Shown: piece by piece, positions 52,587-62,479 of the stretch
Numbering within the stretch: position 1 is the first letter of the stretch
How the letters are laid out: the number at the start of each line of letters is the position of its first letter
Source: Irpex lacteus
Lineage: Eukaryota; Basidiomycota; Agaricomycetes; Polyporales; Irpicaceae
DNA: 64,000 nucleotides
Assembly (NCBI GenBank): GCA_001986395.2
Contig: MQVO02000059.1
Location: 1-64,000 of the forward strand
Direction: 5' to 3'
Notes under the pieces: generated by a model
Told to the model about the DNA's origin: nothing
The model's input: only the letters and a program-made list of their open reading frames with translations
The model's database searches: none
Position numbers and translations under genes: made by a program

Positions 52587-53913
52587 TGAGACACCAAGCC
52601 GCGCTCGGATAAGAGACAAGAACCTACAGACCACCTAACCCCGGAACGGAGCGATAACGTGGCCTGCGATGAGCGAGGGAGTGTGTAGTGGTGCGAGGGT
52701 CTCTGAGTCCCAAGACTGACTAACCAACAACCAACGCCGCAACGCCGAGGTAGTCAATCCGAACTCAACACTAGGTCAAGTGTGGTTGCTAGAGACGGAA
52801 CCGGAACAACGATCGTGACACACACAGCAGGGCCTTCCGTCCGTAGACAGAAGTATACGTCCTACTAAGACTGGTCGCAACCACGCACAAGCACCAAGAA
52901 ACCACGGAAGACTCTAGCACAATCCGTTGGTACAACGGAACTACAGGATCCGGGGAGAAGGGGGAACGGAACGCAGACCGTACGCACGGATCGGACGCAC
53001 GGGAACGGAACACGCAAAGTCGCAGAGGAAACGCAGTAACGCAGTCGCAGTCGCAGTCGCAAACGCAGTATAACGCAGTCGTAGTGAACGCAGAGTCGCA
53101 AAGTCGCAATAAGGGAGTTTTTGGTAGGGAGAGTTTTAGAGGTTGTGAAGGAGTTCCGGACGCGAGTTTGAGGGGTAAACTGTAGCGAGTGGATTTCTTG
53201 TCTCTATCCTACGAGTACAGGCCTCTTTATATACGGTAGAGCGTCCATAAGCAAAATCGAACTTAGAGAAATATTGTCCGTGGGTGACTAAGCGAGTGTA
53301 AAGAGAAATGACACGATCCGTGCCAAGAAACGAGTCAGAGGATAAAATATAGCATGAAACAGGTACGTCGGGGAGAGACGGAAAGGATAGTGCAGCGCGG
53401 AACGCGGGCATGGACGAATGGGAAGCGGGGAAAATAAAGAATCAGGCGAGGAAGAGGGTAACAGCGAATGGGAGGACAAGAGTAGCGGGCGCCAAGACAG
53501 GAGGTGGAGCAGTGGTCATATGGTCCAAAGGGGCAGTCGTCGGGAGTTGCGAACACGAGGCTGGGGGCGCTAGCAACCAATTTGACAGGCAGCTATTCTG
53601 GTCCGTCCGATAACGCCGAAGAGAGTCGTCCGTCGATCAAACGGGGGCGAGGCGTCGGTCGTCCGAGAGGAAAGCACATGGTCGTCCGTGGTTGCCAGGG
53701 TCCCGTCGTTAATTTGAAGATCCGCGACGAGTAGAGCGATCCGAGGGGTCACGAGGAAGGGATGAGGGTACAGACAGACGTTCCGTGACGACAGAGTTCC
53801 GTGGTTCGAAGGGTTCCGCGACGGACGTATGCGAGGTTCCGTGATGACGACGGATCGAGCGGAAAATGCCGATTTCAGGAGTCTGGAACGTGCAGCCGTT
53901 CAGCCACGTGTCA
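52587..53913 (-). repeat. 5' LTR of gypsy element A
   Basis: 1,327 bp. TATA box TATATAAA on the minus strand at 53226-53233. Ends against the truncated tyrosine recombinase gene; the flanking tetramer ccgg is not repeated at the other end of A. Confidence 0.92.
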
Positions 53914-55077
53914 CCGGTTGCGGGGCGTTCACGCGCAAGTGATTCTGCAGGGCGGCTTCGGGGTCTGAAGGACCATGCTGTTTGGCCCAGCAGAGACGTT
54001 GACCCTCTACGGTCACCTTCGTCTTGGGTATCCACAGAGTGGTAACTTCGTTCCAGAAACGGTCGTGGTCGTGCCCTAAATTGCTGACCGTTACGTGCGA
54101 CTTTACGTCGAAAGCCTTGAGATCTTTTAGCACTACCTCACCTGAACGCCCCAGGCTGTAGAACAAAATTGTGGCGGCGGCGGCGACGGCGGCGTCGCGA
54201 GGCGACGATAGGTCTAGCACCGCGATTATCGCTTCCAGTAGGTCTACTGTATAGGGTTGCTTCTTGGGCTTCTTGGAGGAATCTGGTACTGCGGCCTTGG
54301 CGGCGTGAGATAGCGTGGTGAACACCGGGGCGTCGTAGGTCCATCTAAACCGGTGGATAATGTGCCACGCCCGAATGCCCGCAAAATAGTTCTTTGCGGC
54401 GCTAGCTGAGTATGCGCCTACCAACTGCGCGACAAACAGCGTGATGAGATCCTGACTGGCTGGGATGCGAGCACGATCTGGGATTCCCTTGGCGTCGCAC
54501 ATGTCTAGGTACAGCTTAAGTCCCGCTGCATAAGTTACCTTTGTGCCTTCTCTAAACGCCTCCCACATAGCGAGGGATATCTTCGCCGCGTCGTCTGCCG
54601 TCAAGGCACCGTCGATGTTTGCGGGCTGGGACGGTCTCCATTTCAACAGCCGGTCCTTTGCTGCGCAGTCTGGCTTGAGGATGTGGAACTCGCCTGGTAC
54701 AGCGTGGAGATCGTGTGCTACGGGGCCCGCATTGACGACGGTGTTGCGCTGCGCCGCGGGTTGCACGCGAGCTGCGACCCGCGCGGGAGCACCATCGTCG
54801 TTCCGGGCAGCGCTGAGCTGGAGGGAGGGTTGTTGCGGTGCGTGATTCTCTGTGGTGTGTAGGGAAGTCTGTAGAGTGGGCGAAGGGAGCACGACCGGCG
54901 TGGGCTCTATGTGATTCACCTCGAGGTCAAATAGCTCGTCGATGAAACTGTCGTATGCGGAGGAGGCGACGTTGTGTGATGTGTGATGGGTGTTGGTTGA
55001 TGTGTGGGTTGGCTGTTGCTGTAATACGTCGAGCTCGAATAGCTCGTCTAGCCAGTCGTCGTCGGTCGTCGAGGGCT
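53914..55077 (-). CDS. DIRS tyrosine recombinase, 3'-truncated
   Basis: Would integrate the circular cDNA. The frame starts in the overlap with the RT stop and has no ATG before the first conserved part. Near the N-terminus a short acidic motif occurs twice (WLDELFELDV, FIDELFDLEV). Then a SAM-like core-binding domain (GTKVTYAAGLKLYLDMCDAK, VGAYSASAAKNYFAGIRAWH) and the start of the catalytic domain with the first catalytic Arg (ILFYSLGRSGEVV). The frame ends ENHLRVNAPQ-like at the LTR. The HxxR box and the nucleophilic Tyr are missing, so the enzyme is dead. Confidence 0.8.
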
Positions 55078-55079
55078 GG

Positions 55080-56893
55080 TTAGCGTTTTGGCTCGACGCA
55101 CCGCAGGAGTGGTTCGACGTCGGGGGGTAGTTCGATGGGGGGTAGGAGGAGGTTCCATGGAGGGTACTGCCCTCTGGAAGGGCCGTCTGCCGGGTTGTTC
55201 GCGCTGGGTACGTACTCGCAGTATACGTGGAGACCGACCCGCTCGAGTAACTCGTGTACCCGCTTGAAGACCTCGTTGGTGCGTGGGTTGCGACTTCGTC
55301 CGTTTCGCCACGCTGCGACCACGCCCTGATTGTCCCCGAAGATACGCACGTGCGGATGTGGCGGGTTAGACTGAACGACCGCTCGTACTAGTAGTTCGAA
55401 ACCTACCGCTTCTGCCCAACCAATGTCGCGCCGCTCGCAGTCCCAACCTGCTCGGAGCTTCCAAGCCCTCCATCTGCCTCCCATGACAATTCCAACTCCC
55501 ACTCTGGAGCTTGCATCGGAGTACGCGTCGAGACCTAGTACGACGACAGGACCGGGGATGGTGATGGGGGAGTGAGGACGAGAGAGACGATCTACCCACC
55601 AGGAGAGATCATGATCGGTTCCTCGTGGCGGGCGTCTGGGCATTTTCGGGCTATCCCCGAAGACGCCTAGGAAGCTCTCCAGGCACGTGAGGTACGCACG
55701 TCCACTGGGCGCTACCTGCGAGGCATGTAGCAACTTGCCTAGCAGCTTCTGCGTTTCCTCGAGCGTGTGCAGTGGCTTCGCTCGCCATTCCTTTATAGCG
55801 CATAAATATTTAACTCGTTTGCTCTCTGTCAGTTGGACCGTTTGCCCGTCTAAGTCCCACAGTAGACCCGTAAATGTCACCGCTGGCGCAAAATCTTGGT
55901 CCTTCGATAGTTCCCAAACAATGCCTAGCGGGTCTGTGATCGCATTGATGGACTCGAGAGTGTACGGGTATTCGCCTGTGGTAAGGACTTGGAGAGGAAA
56001 CACCATGTCTTCTGCGAATTCTTCGATTCGTTCGTCTGCGAGAACCCGGCCTCCGTACCATAATCGGCCGCCCGAATGGTGTTGTCCGCCGCACTCATCT
56101 ATGATGCGCCGCCATTCTCGTCTTTTCTGATTGTATGCAGATATCAGATGAGACTTGATTCTTACGAAAACGTGGTCGTCGACCCATTTTACTATCGGGC
56201 CAATACCTTCGGCACGTAGGATATCACAAGCTGCATCGGCACATGCACCAAACACCCCGCAATTCGCAGCTCCTCCGAAACTTGCGGAGGTGTCAATGCA
56301 GAACTCGCCAGAGTTCGATGTCCGTACTACCGCGCCTGGCCACTGTGAATGGTGTAATGGGATGGAACGATAGGCCTCGGAGACATCGCGCACTGCTGCC
56401 TGCGAGCCTTTAGGAAGCTGGCTGAATAGAAGGGCCACTGTCACGAACGTTCCCCAAGTGCATGGGTACTGATCTGACTCGATACCTGCGTTCATAGAAG
56501 ACACGCCGTCGACAGGTGTATAAGGGAAGGAAAAGTTTTGAATTATTCTGAAACTATTAGGCTTGTGGGGCTTTGGGATAATGGAAAGCGGTGATGTATG
56601 GAACGGACCAATTAAATCCTCCACTTCGGACTGGGTAAAAGGGCCTAAGTATCTCCCTGTGACCAGTTCACGAGAGATTGAGGCGGCGAAAGCGGAAGCG
56701 TGTACAAGGAGTGAATGATGATTAAGAGGAGTGTAGGTATGGTGTATAGAAGGGAAACCGACTGAAAAACCCTGGGCGATATTTTGCACTAGAGACGGGT
56801 ATCGACTCATTAGACCCGCTCTGACCAACGCGTCTTTCCAACCTGACGCTCGTAGAGGCGTGAAAGCCTCAGTTCTTCTGCGCGAGAGGGCAC
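55080..56893 (-). CDS. DIRS reverse transcriptase and RNase H
   Basis: RT with FHTSPLSIIPKPHKPNSFRI, a substrate loop (AVRDVSEAYRSIPLHHSQW), and active site VKWVDDHVFV. RNase H follows (LGLDAYSDASSRVGVGIVMG; GWAEAVGFELL; VRIFGDNQGVVAAW; SANNPADGPSRG), with D, E, D, D all present. The frame overlaps the end of the zinc-finger ORF (stop at 56869) in the +1 frame; how translation passes from one to the other is not clear. The open frame extends to 57347 but the upstream part looks non-coding in this frame. Ends ten or so bases into the recombinase frame. No stop in the catalytic regions. Confidence 0.85.
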
Positions 56894-57597
56894 TGTAGAG
56901 CGCCGTGCGACTTGTCTCCGCATCCTGAGCATTCGTGAACGTGCTTGGATCCTCTGTACGAGCAGGTTCCTGTTCGCTGGAAGTCGGTGCACAGGTTGCG
57001 TCCCGCCTTGGTGATGAGGTGGCCGTCGCTGGCGCGTGTGGAGTGGGCTGGTCTTCCCGACCAGAGGGTCTCTTTGGTGCACCGTCTAAACCCCTTGTGA
57101 TAGGCGAGGCACACCGTACATAAGGCGACTTCGTCCTCTCGAAAGGACTTGGTTTTGCCTGACGACGAAGACGACGGTGTGGACGATCCCGTAGATGAAG
57201 ATCCTCCCTCCCGTTTCCCGCGACGGTACGGTGGGGGGCTAGGAGAACGGCGCGTCTGCCTCGTGGACCGTTGAGGCCCCCCGTCGGTACGCCCGTTGTT
57301 GCCTGACGAGCGGGGTTCGCGCACCAGGCTCGTGCTGCAAAGTACACCCCCCGTTAAACGAGCGAGGTTACGAGTTTCGCACCAACCGTCCCATGACCGA
57401 AACGCACATGGTCCAGGAGACGAAGGCGGGGGGGTAGCAACATAAGTTGCGCCGGCCGAAAGGCACAGGCCGATACCCCGAATGCGACCGTCGTGCCGAA
57501 ACGCGCGTGGCCACGACGTGCATGCGGTCGAATGGTCGAAACGCACGTGACCATCCACTGGGATTAACGCATACAACGAAAAGAGGCCGAAACGCAC
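56869..57597 (-). CDS. DIRS zinc-finger ORF (Gag nucleocapsid-like part)
   Basis: The convincing part is the C-terminal half: CTVCLAYHKGFRRC, then a CCCH-like finger (CTDFQRTGTCSYRGSKHVHEC) overlapping a knuckle (CSGCGDKSHGALQC, CX2CX4HX4C). Such CCCH-plus-knuckle ends occur in Gag-like proteins of basidiomycete retroelements. A Ser/Thr/Arg-rich linker precedes it. The N-terminal third (57380-57597) covers the hairpin array and may be untranslated. The ORF may be joined to the upstream gag by splicing or frameshift; I found no clear site. Confidence 0.6.
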   Translation of the reverse strand: MRFGLFSLYALIPVDGHVRFDHSTACTSWPRAFRHDGRIRGIGLCLSAGATYVATPPPSSPGPCAFRSWDGWCETRNLARLTGGVLCSTSLVREPRSSGNNGRTDGGPQRSTRQTRRSPSPPPYRRGKREGGSSSTGSSTPSSSSSGKTKSFREDEVALCTVCLAYHKGFRRCTKETLWSGRPAHSTRASDGHLITKAGRNLCTDFQRTGTCSYRGSKHVHECSGCGDKSHGALQCPLAQKN

Positions 57598-57603
57598 ATG
57601 GCC
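57395..57603. repeat. Array of five small hairpins with constant loop and varying stems
   Basis: Five stem-loops between gag and the zinc-finger ORF: 57395-57413 (gacc/ggtc), 57453-57472 (cggcc/ggccg), 57490-57517 (gtcgtgcc/ggccacgac with one bulge), 57532-57554 (atggtc/gaccat), 57585-57603 (ggcc/ggcc). Loops are gaaacgcacat or close variants (plus strand). Spacing is about 40-58 bp. Confidence 0.7.
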
Positions 57604-57716
57604 AGTCGTGTATCGAAAACGAGAGGGAACGTAGGGGAGGGGGAAAGGAAAATGTAGATGGGTTAAAAGGAAACTCGTCAGTTATTTTGACTCTCTTGGC
57701 AGGTCTGCGAACCGAC

Positions 57717-58775
57717 TCACAGGTTAGCCAGCTGCAACTTCTGCCGGTAGCTCTCGAGGGTCGCTTCGTTGATGACGCTTAGACGGAACGGTTGAGGTCC
57801 CCCTTGTCCGACGTTCAAGAAGCAAGAATGCCAATGCTGCCTTGTCACCGCGGCGTACAGGAGGATCGCCTCGGGACCGTAGGGTTCAGATCGGCTGCCG
57901 TGAGCCATGAGCTTATGGAAGAAGAGATATACGTCTTTGATGACCTCCGGCGAATACCGTTGAGTACACTCTTTCATCTTGGCGATGAGACCTGCGAATG
58001 CGAGCTCGAACTCCTCGAAGGACAGCTCGCTGTCCTTTCGCACGCCTTTCTGAGGAAGGCCCCCTTCGCGCACGAAGCTTACCGAGTCCCCTTCGACTTG
58101 AAGCGCGATGGTGTCGTTCATTCGGATGCTCTGGCTGTCGAAGGCTGCGCGACACATGGCAGGATGGAAATTGTGGAGGGGAACGAAATGGCCTCGCCTC
58201 AGCGACGCCATGGCCGCCGCACTAGGTTCGAACGGGATGGCTCCTGTTATGGTCCTAGTTTGGTTCGAATACTGGAAGATGGGAACCGTGCCGATCGTGC
58301 CTGCGCCGTCTAGTGCTGGTGCCTGCACGGGCGGTCCTTGTGGCGGCTGGCCTGCTTGTACGCCTAAACCTCCAGCCCCGTGTGGGTGCACTGCTCCCGC
58401 CTGACCCTGCCCGCCACCCCCTGGGAGCGGATTGATCTCACCCGGCTGCCCATTGGGAGGGAGAGGCTGAGCTCCGTTGGGAGGGGGAGGCTGAGCTCCG
58501 TTAGGAGGTGGAGGCTGAGCTCCGTTAGGAGGTGGAGGCTGATTTCCGTTGGGAGGGGGAGGCTGGGCTCCGTTGGGAGGGGGAGGTTGAAGACCTCCTC
58601 CGTTCGCGTTACCATTCTGTTGCTGCTGCTGCTGTCTTAGACGCTGCCGTTCCCAGACCTGTCGAGCGAATTGACGTGCTTGTTCGAGAGAGGCCCCTTC
58701 CTGCAGTCGCGTCGTGACGATGAAATTGAGGATGTCGTCATTCTCGAAATCTGGTTGCGCTCCTGGTTCGGCCAT
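57717..58775 (-). CDS. DIRS Gag-like protein, 352 aa
   Basis: First ORF of the DIRS element. ATG at 58775. N-terminal helix (DDILNFIVTTRLQEGASLEQ), polyglutamine (QQQQQQ near 50), then a Pro-rich octapeptide repeat (residues about 60-110), Gly/Pro linker, and a C-terminal globular part (FVPLHNFHPAMCRAAFDSQS; SFEEFELAFAGLIAKMKECT; LYAAVTRQHWHSCFLNVGQ) that I take as the capsid-like region. No zinc finger; this is on the next ORF. Assignment to Gag rests on position and on the zinc-finger ORF and RT that follow on the same strand. Confidence 0.65.
   Translation of the reverse strand: MAEPGAQPDFENDDILNFIVTTRLQEGASLEQARQFARQVWERQRLRQQQQQQNGNANGGGLQPPPPNGAQPPPPNGNQPPPPNGAQPPPPNGAQPPPPNGAQPLPPNGQPGEINPLPGGGGQGQAGAVHPHGAGGLGVQAGQPPQGPPVQAPALDGAGTIGTVPIFQYSNQTRTITGAIPFEPSAAAMASLRRGHFVPLHNFHPAMCRAAFDSQSIRMNDTIALQVEGDSVSFVREGGLPQKGVRKDSELSFEEFELAFAGLIAKMKECTQRYSPEVIKDVYLFFHKLMAHGSRSEPYGPEAILLYAAVTRQHWHSCFLNVGQGGPQPFRLSVINEATLESYRQKLQLANL
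58445..58606 (-). repeat. Tandem 24 bp repeat encoding QPPPPNGA
   Basis: About six copies of a 24 bp unit inside the DIRS gag, encoding QPPPPNGA with N or L substitutions in some copies. Copies differ at third positions. Confidence 0.85.
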
Positions 58776-59663
58776 GATGCGGGCGGCAACTCTATCACTG
58801 ATGCTGTCAAACTCGCAGGCTGCGACTCCGGAACGCGGTTTCCTGAAAAGTCAAAAGAAGAAACGAAGCCTGTGAGTATGTTGCGACGCGGGGATACTCA
58901 CTGGCAGCCGTTGAGGTGGCAGTTCTAGACAGAGGAGCGCTAGGTTAGACGCCTAACCGACTGAGCGTGACATAGACCTCACTCTGGGCGCCTCATGCTT
59001 CGGCAGCCCAGACTCTCATCATGGTGGACGAGTTGATGATGTTTGCCTCGACTTGTTAACGCGACGAGATTCAGATCGGCATTTCCACGCGTAGACTTTA
59101 TTTATGGGCGCTTTGAAGGATAATGCTCTCAACTTTTTCTTCGTTCTTTCTCTCACTACCCGAGGCTCATCGAGGTGTTTGTTACGAGCGTCGTTCTCTA
59201 CAGCTGTCTTTGGAAGGTATTGGAAGCACAGGCGTAGTTCCCTGCTTCGAACAGGTCGTCATTTGGCCGGGCAGGCGGACAAGCGGACACGTCTCTTAAC
59301 TAGTAAGTACGCTATGTTCCCCTCGCAATGAACGGCGTGTTCTTCGAAAGATGAAACCAAGGATATATTTGCACGTCAGTCTGAGTGCACTAGCTGCACG
59401 TTGGATGACAATTCCGCATCCTCTGACCCATTTCCATCCATCGTTATACCCAGAGTACTAACTCCTGCTTTTCCCTAAAGGTAGACTGACAAAGTCGTCT
59501 CGGGGCCTCATACAAGCGCATGATTCAATAGGAAGGACATAATTTAGATACCCTGTACGCTACTAGTAATAACCAAGTATGTCGTATCTTATGTATGGTA
59601 CGTCGGAGCACGAATAACAACGTTGTGAATGCCTACGTAGCTTTACCTTGCACGTACACTGTG
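58776..59663. other. Intergenic region between DIRS gag and ALG7
   Basis: Should contain the DIRS 5' terminus and leader and the ALG7 promoter. No repeat matching the other end of the DIRS element was found by eye. A stretch at about 58935-58980 resembles a tRNA D-arm but has no T-arm. No gene supported. Confidence 0.5.
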
Positions 59664-61711
59664 ATGGCGCAACAGGCCACAAGCCTCTCTCCACGCCCTT
59701 TACCCTCTGTTCTGTTACTCTCCTTAATACCCGTCGGCGCATGGCTCTTAATACGCCCACTGCTTGACCCTCTGCCGCCATTACCTGCTTTCCACGCTGC
59801 CTTAGGGTTCGCCATCTTCGCGTTCGTAACGACCATTTACCTAGTCCCAGCGCTGGGTCCTACCTTCGTAAAGGCGCGCCTGAGTGGAAGAGACCTGCTG
59901 AAGACTTATGATACGCCGATGTGAGTATAAACAAGTCGCCGACTTTGAATCCACCTGATCCTTTTGCAGACCGGAGAGTTTGGGCCTTGTATGCGCCTCG
60001 ATATACATCCTCCTCCTCATACTCTTCATCCCCTTTGCGTTCTCGGATGTGTTCTTGAACGAATACGAGGCTAGGTCACGCCATGGTATCGTCGTCGCCG
60101 AGTTCCCCTCCCAGAAGGTGCGTTATATGCCAAGGGTGCTGTGAATCGGTCTGAGCATATGGCTGACCTAGTTAATAGCTTGCCGTGTACCTATCATCCC
60201 TCCTCTCTCTAATGATAGCCACTCTTCTCGGCTTCCTCGATGATGTCTTCGATATCCGATGGAGGCACAAGCTCCCGGTGCCCATCATTGCATCTATCCC
60301 GCTGTTGATGGTATATTACGCAGAGCGCGGCAACACGAATGTCGTAGTCCCTATTCCTCTCCGATGGCTATTCGGTGTGCTGGTCAATCTTGGTGAGTAG
60401 CTCTCCAACGCACTATACAAACATCAGCTGAAGCTCCCGTCGCTAGGCCCGTTATACTACCTCTACATGTCACTCTTGTCAACCTTTGCCACAAACAGCA
60501 TCAACATCCTAGCAGGCATAAACGGCTCCGAAACCTCCCAAGCACTCATTATAGCTCTCTCCGTCATCATCAACGACCTCCTGTACTTGCCCTGGCCTTT
60601 CGGTTTCAGAGTACCCTTACACCTTCTCGGCGGGCAGGCTGAATTAGACGTCGGCGGGCCATGGAGTGCAGGAATGGCATACGGTAGCAGGGAGCTGGTC
60701 GAACGTCATCTCTTCAGCCTCTATTTCATGCTCCCCCTCGTCGGCGTATGCGCCGGATTCCTCTATCACAACTGGTACGTACAACCCCATCAGACCCCTG
60801 ATTTTGAAATTCACATGCCCTCCCCGCCTCTCACGCAATCATTCCAATTCAATCCAATTCATCCCCCGCCTTCCCTGTGGCCTCCTGTTCCGCCCCCACC
60901 TGACTTTCGAAATCAAAACGCGAATTTGATGATGCTGATCATATTCCACTTCATTTCGATTTCGGTGATCGAACCTTGGCTTGGTTTGGTCTAGGTACCC
61001 CGCACGCGCCTTCCCCGGGGACACGCTCTGCTATGTGACAGGAATGGCTTTCGCTGTCGTGGGCATCCAAGCCCATTTCTCCAAGACGCTCTTGTTGTTC
61101 TTCATCCCGCAGATATTCAACTTCGTACTTTCGTGCCCGCAGTTGTTTGGACTGGTCCCTTGCCCGCGGCATCGCGTGCCAAGGTGAGTCTAATGTAACT
61201 CTCACACCCCGTCCGGGGTTCCCCGTCTCGTGTCCACGCCACACTTGATTAGTGTCTTTCTCGTGCATCATGTCTCTTCTGCTTTTAACCCTTCTGAGCC
61301 AGCCGATCGTTCACGTACGCTAAAACTACTCCTATAGATTCGAGAAGGAGTCCGGCCTGCTCTATCCCTCCACTGCGGAATTCAAGAAAGCTCCTTCGGC
61401 GTTGACAACGCTCATCCTCAAGGTGTTCAGCGCATTAGGATTTATTCGGGTTACAACAAACAAAGAGACGGGACTACCTGAGACGACCAACTTGACGATT
61501 TTGAACGTATTTTTGGTTCGACTAGGGCCGATGAGAGAAGACTCGCTGGTGAAGGTGTTGATCTCGTCGCAGGTGAGCACATCTCGCCTTGCAGTACATC
61601 TCGAGGACTGACAGTAGTGCGACCCTGAAAACGCAGATTGCTGGTAGCGTTCTCGCATTTGCTGTGCGCTATGGCATGGCATGGCTCCTCTATGACGGTA
61701 ATCGGAGATAG
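59664..61711 (+). CDS. ALG7: UDP-GlcNAc:dolichyl-phosphate GlcNAc-1-phosphotransferase
   Basis: Catalyses the first step of N-glycan precursor assembly at the ER membrane: GlcNAc-1-P from UDP-GlcNAc to dolichyl phosphate; the target of tunicamycin. Seven exons: 59664-59920, 59970-60117, 60179-60392, 60447-60774, 60995-61183, 61338-61572, 61637-61711; introns 49, 61, 54, 220, 154 and 64 bp; 481 residues in frame. Motifs: [17 protein letters not shown] (Asp-rich metal site), [46 protein letters not shown], and [13 protein letters not shown] (cytosolic loop). About ten hydrophobic segments, as expected. Length is close to that of yeast Alg7 (about 450). An in-frame ATG at 59595 would add 23 residues; 59664 is chosen because it starts a normal hydrophobic N-terminus. 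Confidence 0.93.
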
Positions 61712-62479
61712 ATTCAGTTACGGACAGCACGTTATTATTGGACAGTTGTTCTCGTTATGTTCATCGCAGATTCTGAATAAATTATTGCAACAGCTTCTTT
61801 TCGACGGGGGTGAGTATATGAATAAGCTATTTGCTCTCAGGCCCCTAATGCGCCTGAGTTATGGCCGAGTAGCGGACTTACGAAGAGCGTGTCGCTCGTT
61901 CGTCGTACAGTAAACGCCGTTCAAACACCTGTCATCAACAGCGTTCGCCGCACAGACGGCTGTTCAGTGACACGATTTACCGCATTGAGCTACGTTTCGA
62001 GCTTGACCTGCGCACGAAGGGGGTTAAGGCGAAGGTGTAGTATAAAACCCCAGCTTCGAGACCGATGTTGTGCGGACCTGGTGACACGCCCACCCGGGGC
62101 TTCGTGGACTCTGTTGGTGGCCACGAGCCGGGTGAGTCTTTTAAGTGGACAACATGTACGGTCGGCCGAAAAGCGGGAATGTGAATGTCCGCGTCGAAGG
62201 AGGAGCACCGACGGTGGAATGTGAATACAACCCCTCAAGCGCCCTTGCCCGATCGCCCAGGTCCCGCCGGACTGTACCCCGCAGACGCCAATCACATGTC
62301 CCCCCTTTCGCCTTCCCCTCCCTCTTGACTCCGCTTCGCATCTGGATTCTGGATCTGGGAGGGCATCCAGACAACATACATAATGACTTGGGAGGCCCTC
62401 GCAGGCACTCCCCGTAAATCCCTCCCCCTCCCTCCCCTATCCACCACGCTCCTCGTCCTCGACTCCTTGCATTATCATC
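61712..62479. other. Intergenic region with the isocitrate lyase promoter
   Basis: Contains a TATA-like tataaaac at 62040-62047 and, nearer the start codon, pyrimidine-rich tracts (62280-62460) common in fungal promoters. I could not identify a specific carbon-response site. No gene seen. Confidence 0.5.

Larger units (their letters stand above)
30697..53913 (-). mobile_element. Ty3/gypsy element A, carrying an antisense gene and interrupted by nested element B
   Basis: LTRs at 30697-32024 (3') and 52587-53913 (5'). Without element B (40623-52500 and one target duplication) the element is about 11.3 kb. Order in element sense: 5' LTR, PBS, gag-protease, -1 frameshift site, pol, internal polypurine/hairpin module, antisense gene, terminal hairpin/polypurine module, 3' LTR. 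The tetramers outside the LTRs (tcgc left, ccgg right) do not match, so flanks were rearranged after insertion or the two LTRs come from different insertions. Pol has a frameshift, so this copy is inactive on its own. It is rich in the words CGGAA/TTCCG. Confidence 0.9.
53914..58775 (-). mobile_element. DIRS-type tyrosine-recombinase retrotransposon, truncated
   Basis: Order on the minus strand: gag (57717-58775), zinc-finger ORF (56869-57597), RT-RNase H (55080 to about 56893), tyrosine recombinase (53914 to about 55077). This is DIRS content and order: recombinase instead of an integrase, and no LTRs of its own. The 3' end is missing because the recombinase frame runs into the LTR of element A and does not resume on its far side. 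I could not find the 5' terminal repeat to the right of 58775. Confidence 0.85.

Noticed and set aside
58930..58985. tRNA-like stretch (minus-strand GCTCAGTCGGTTAGGCGTCTAA)
   Set aside because: It resembles a D-arm/A box, but no T-arm, B box or acceptor pairing could be found; possibly a tRNA-derived relic, not annotated.
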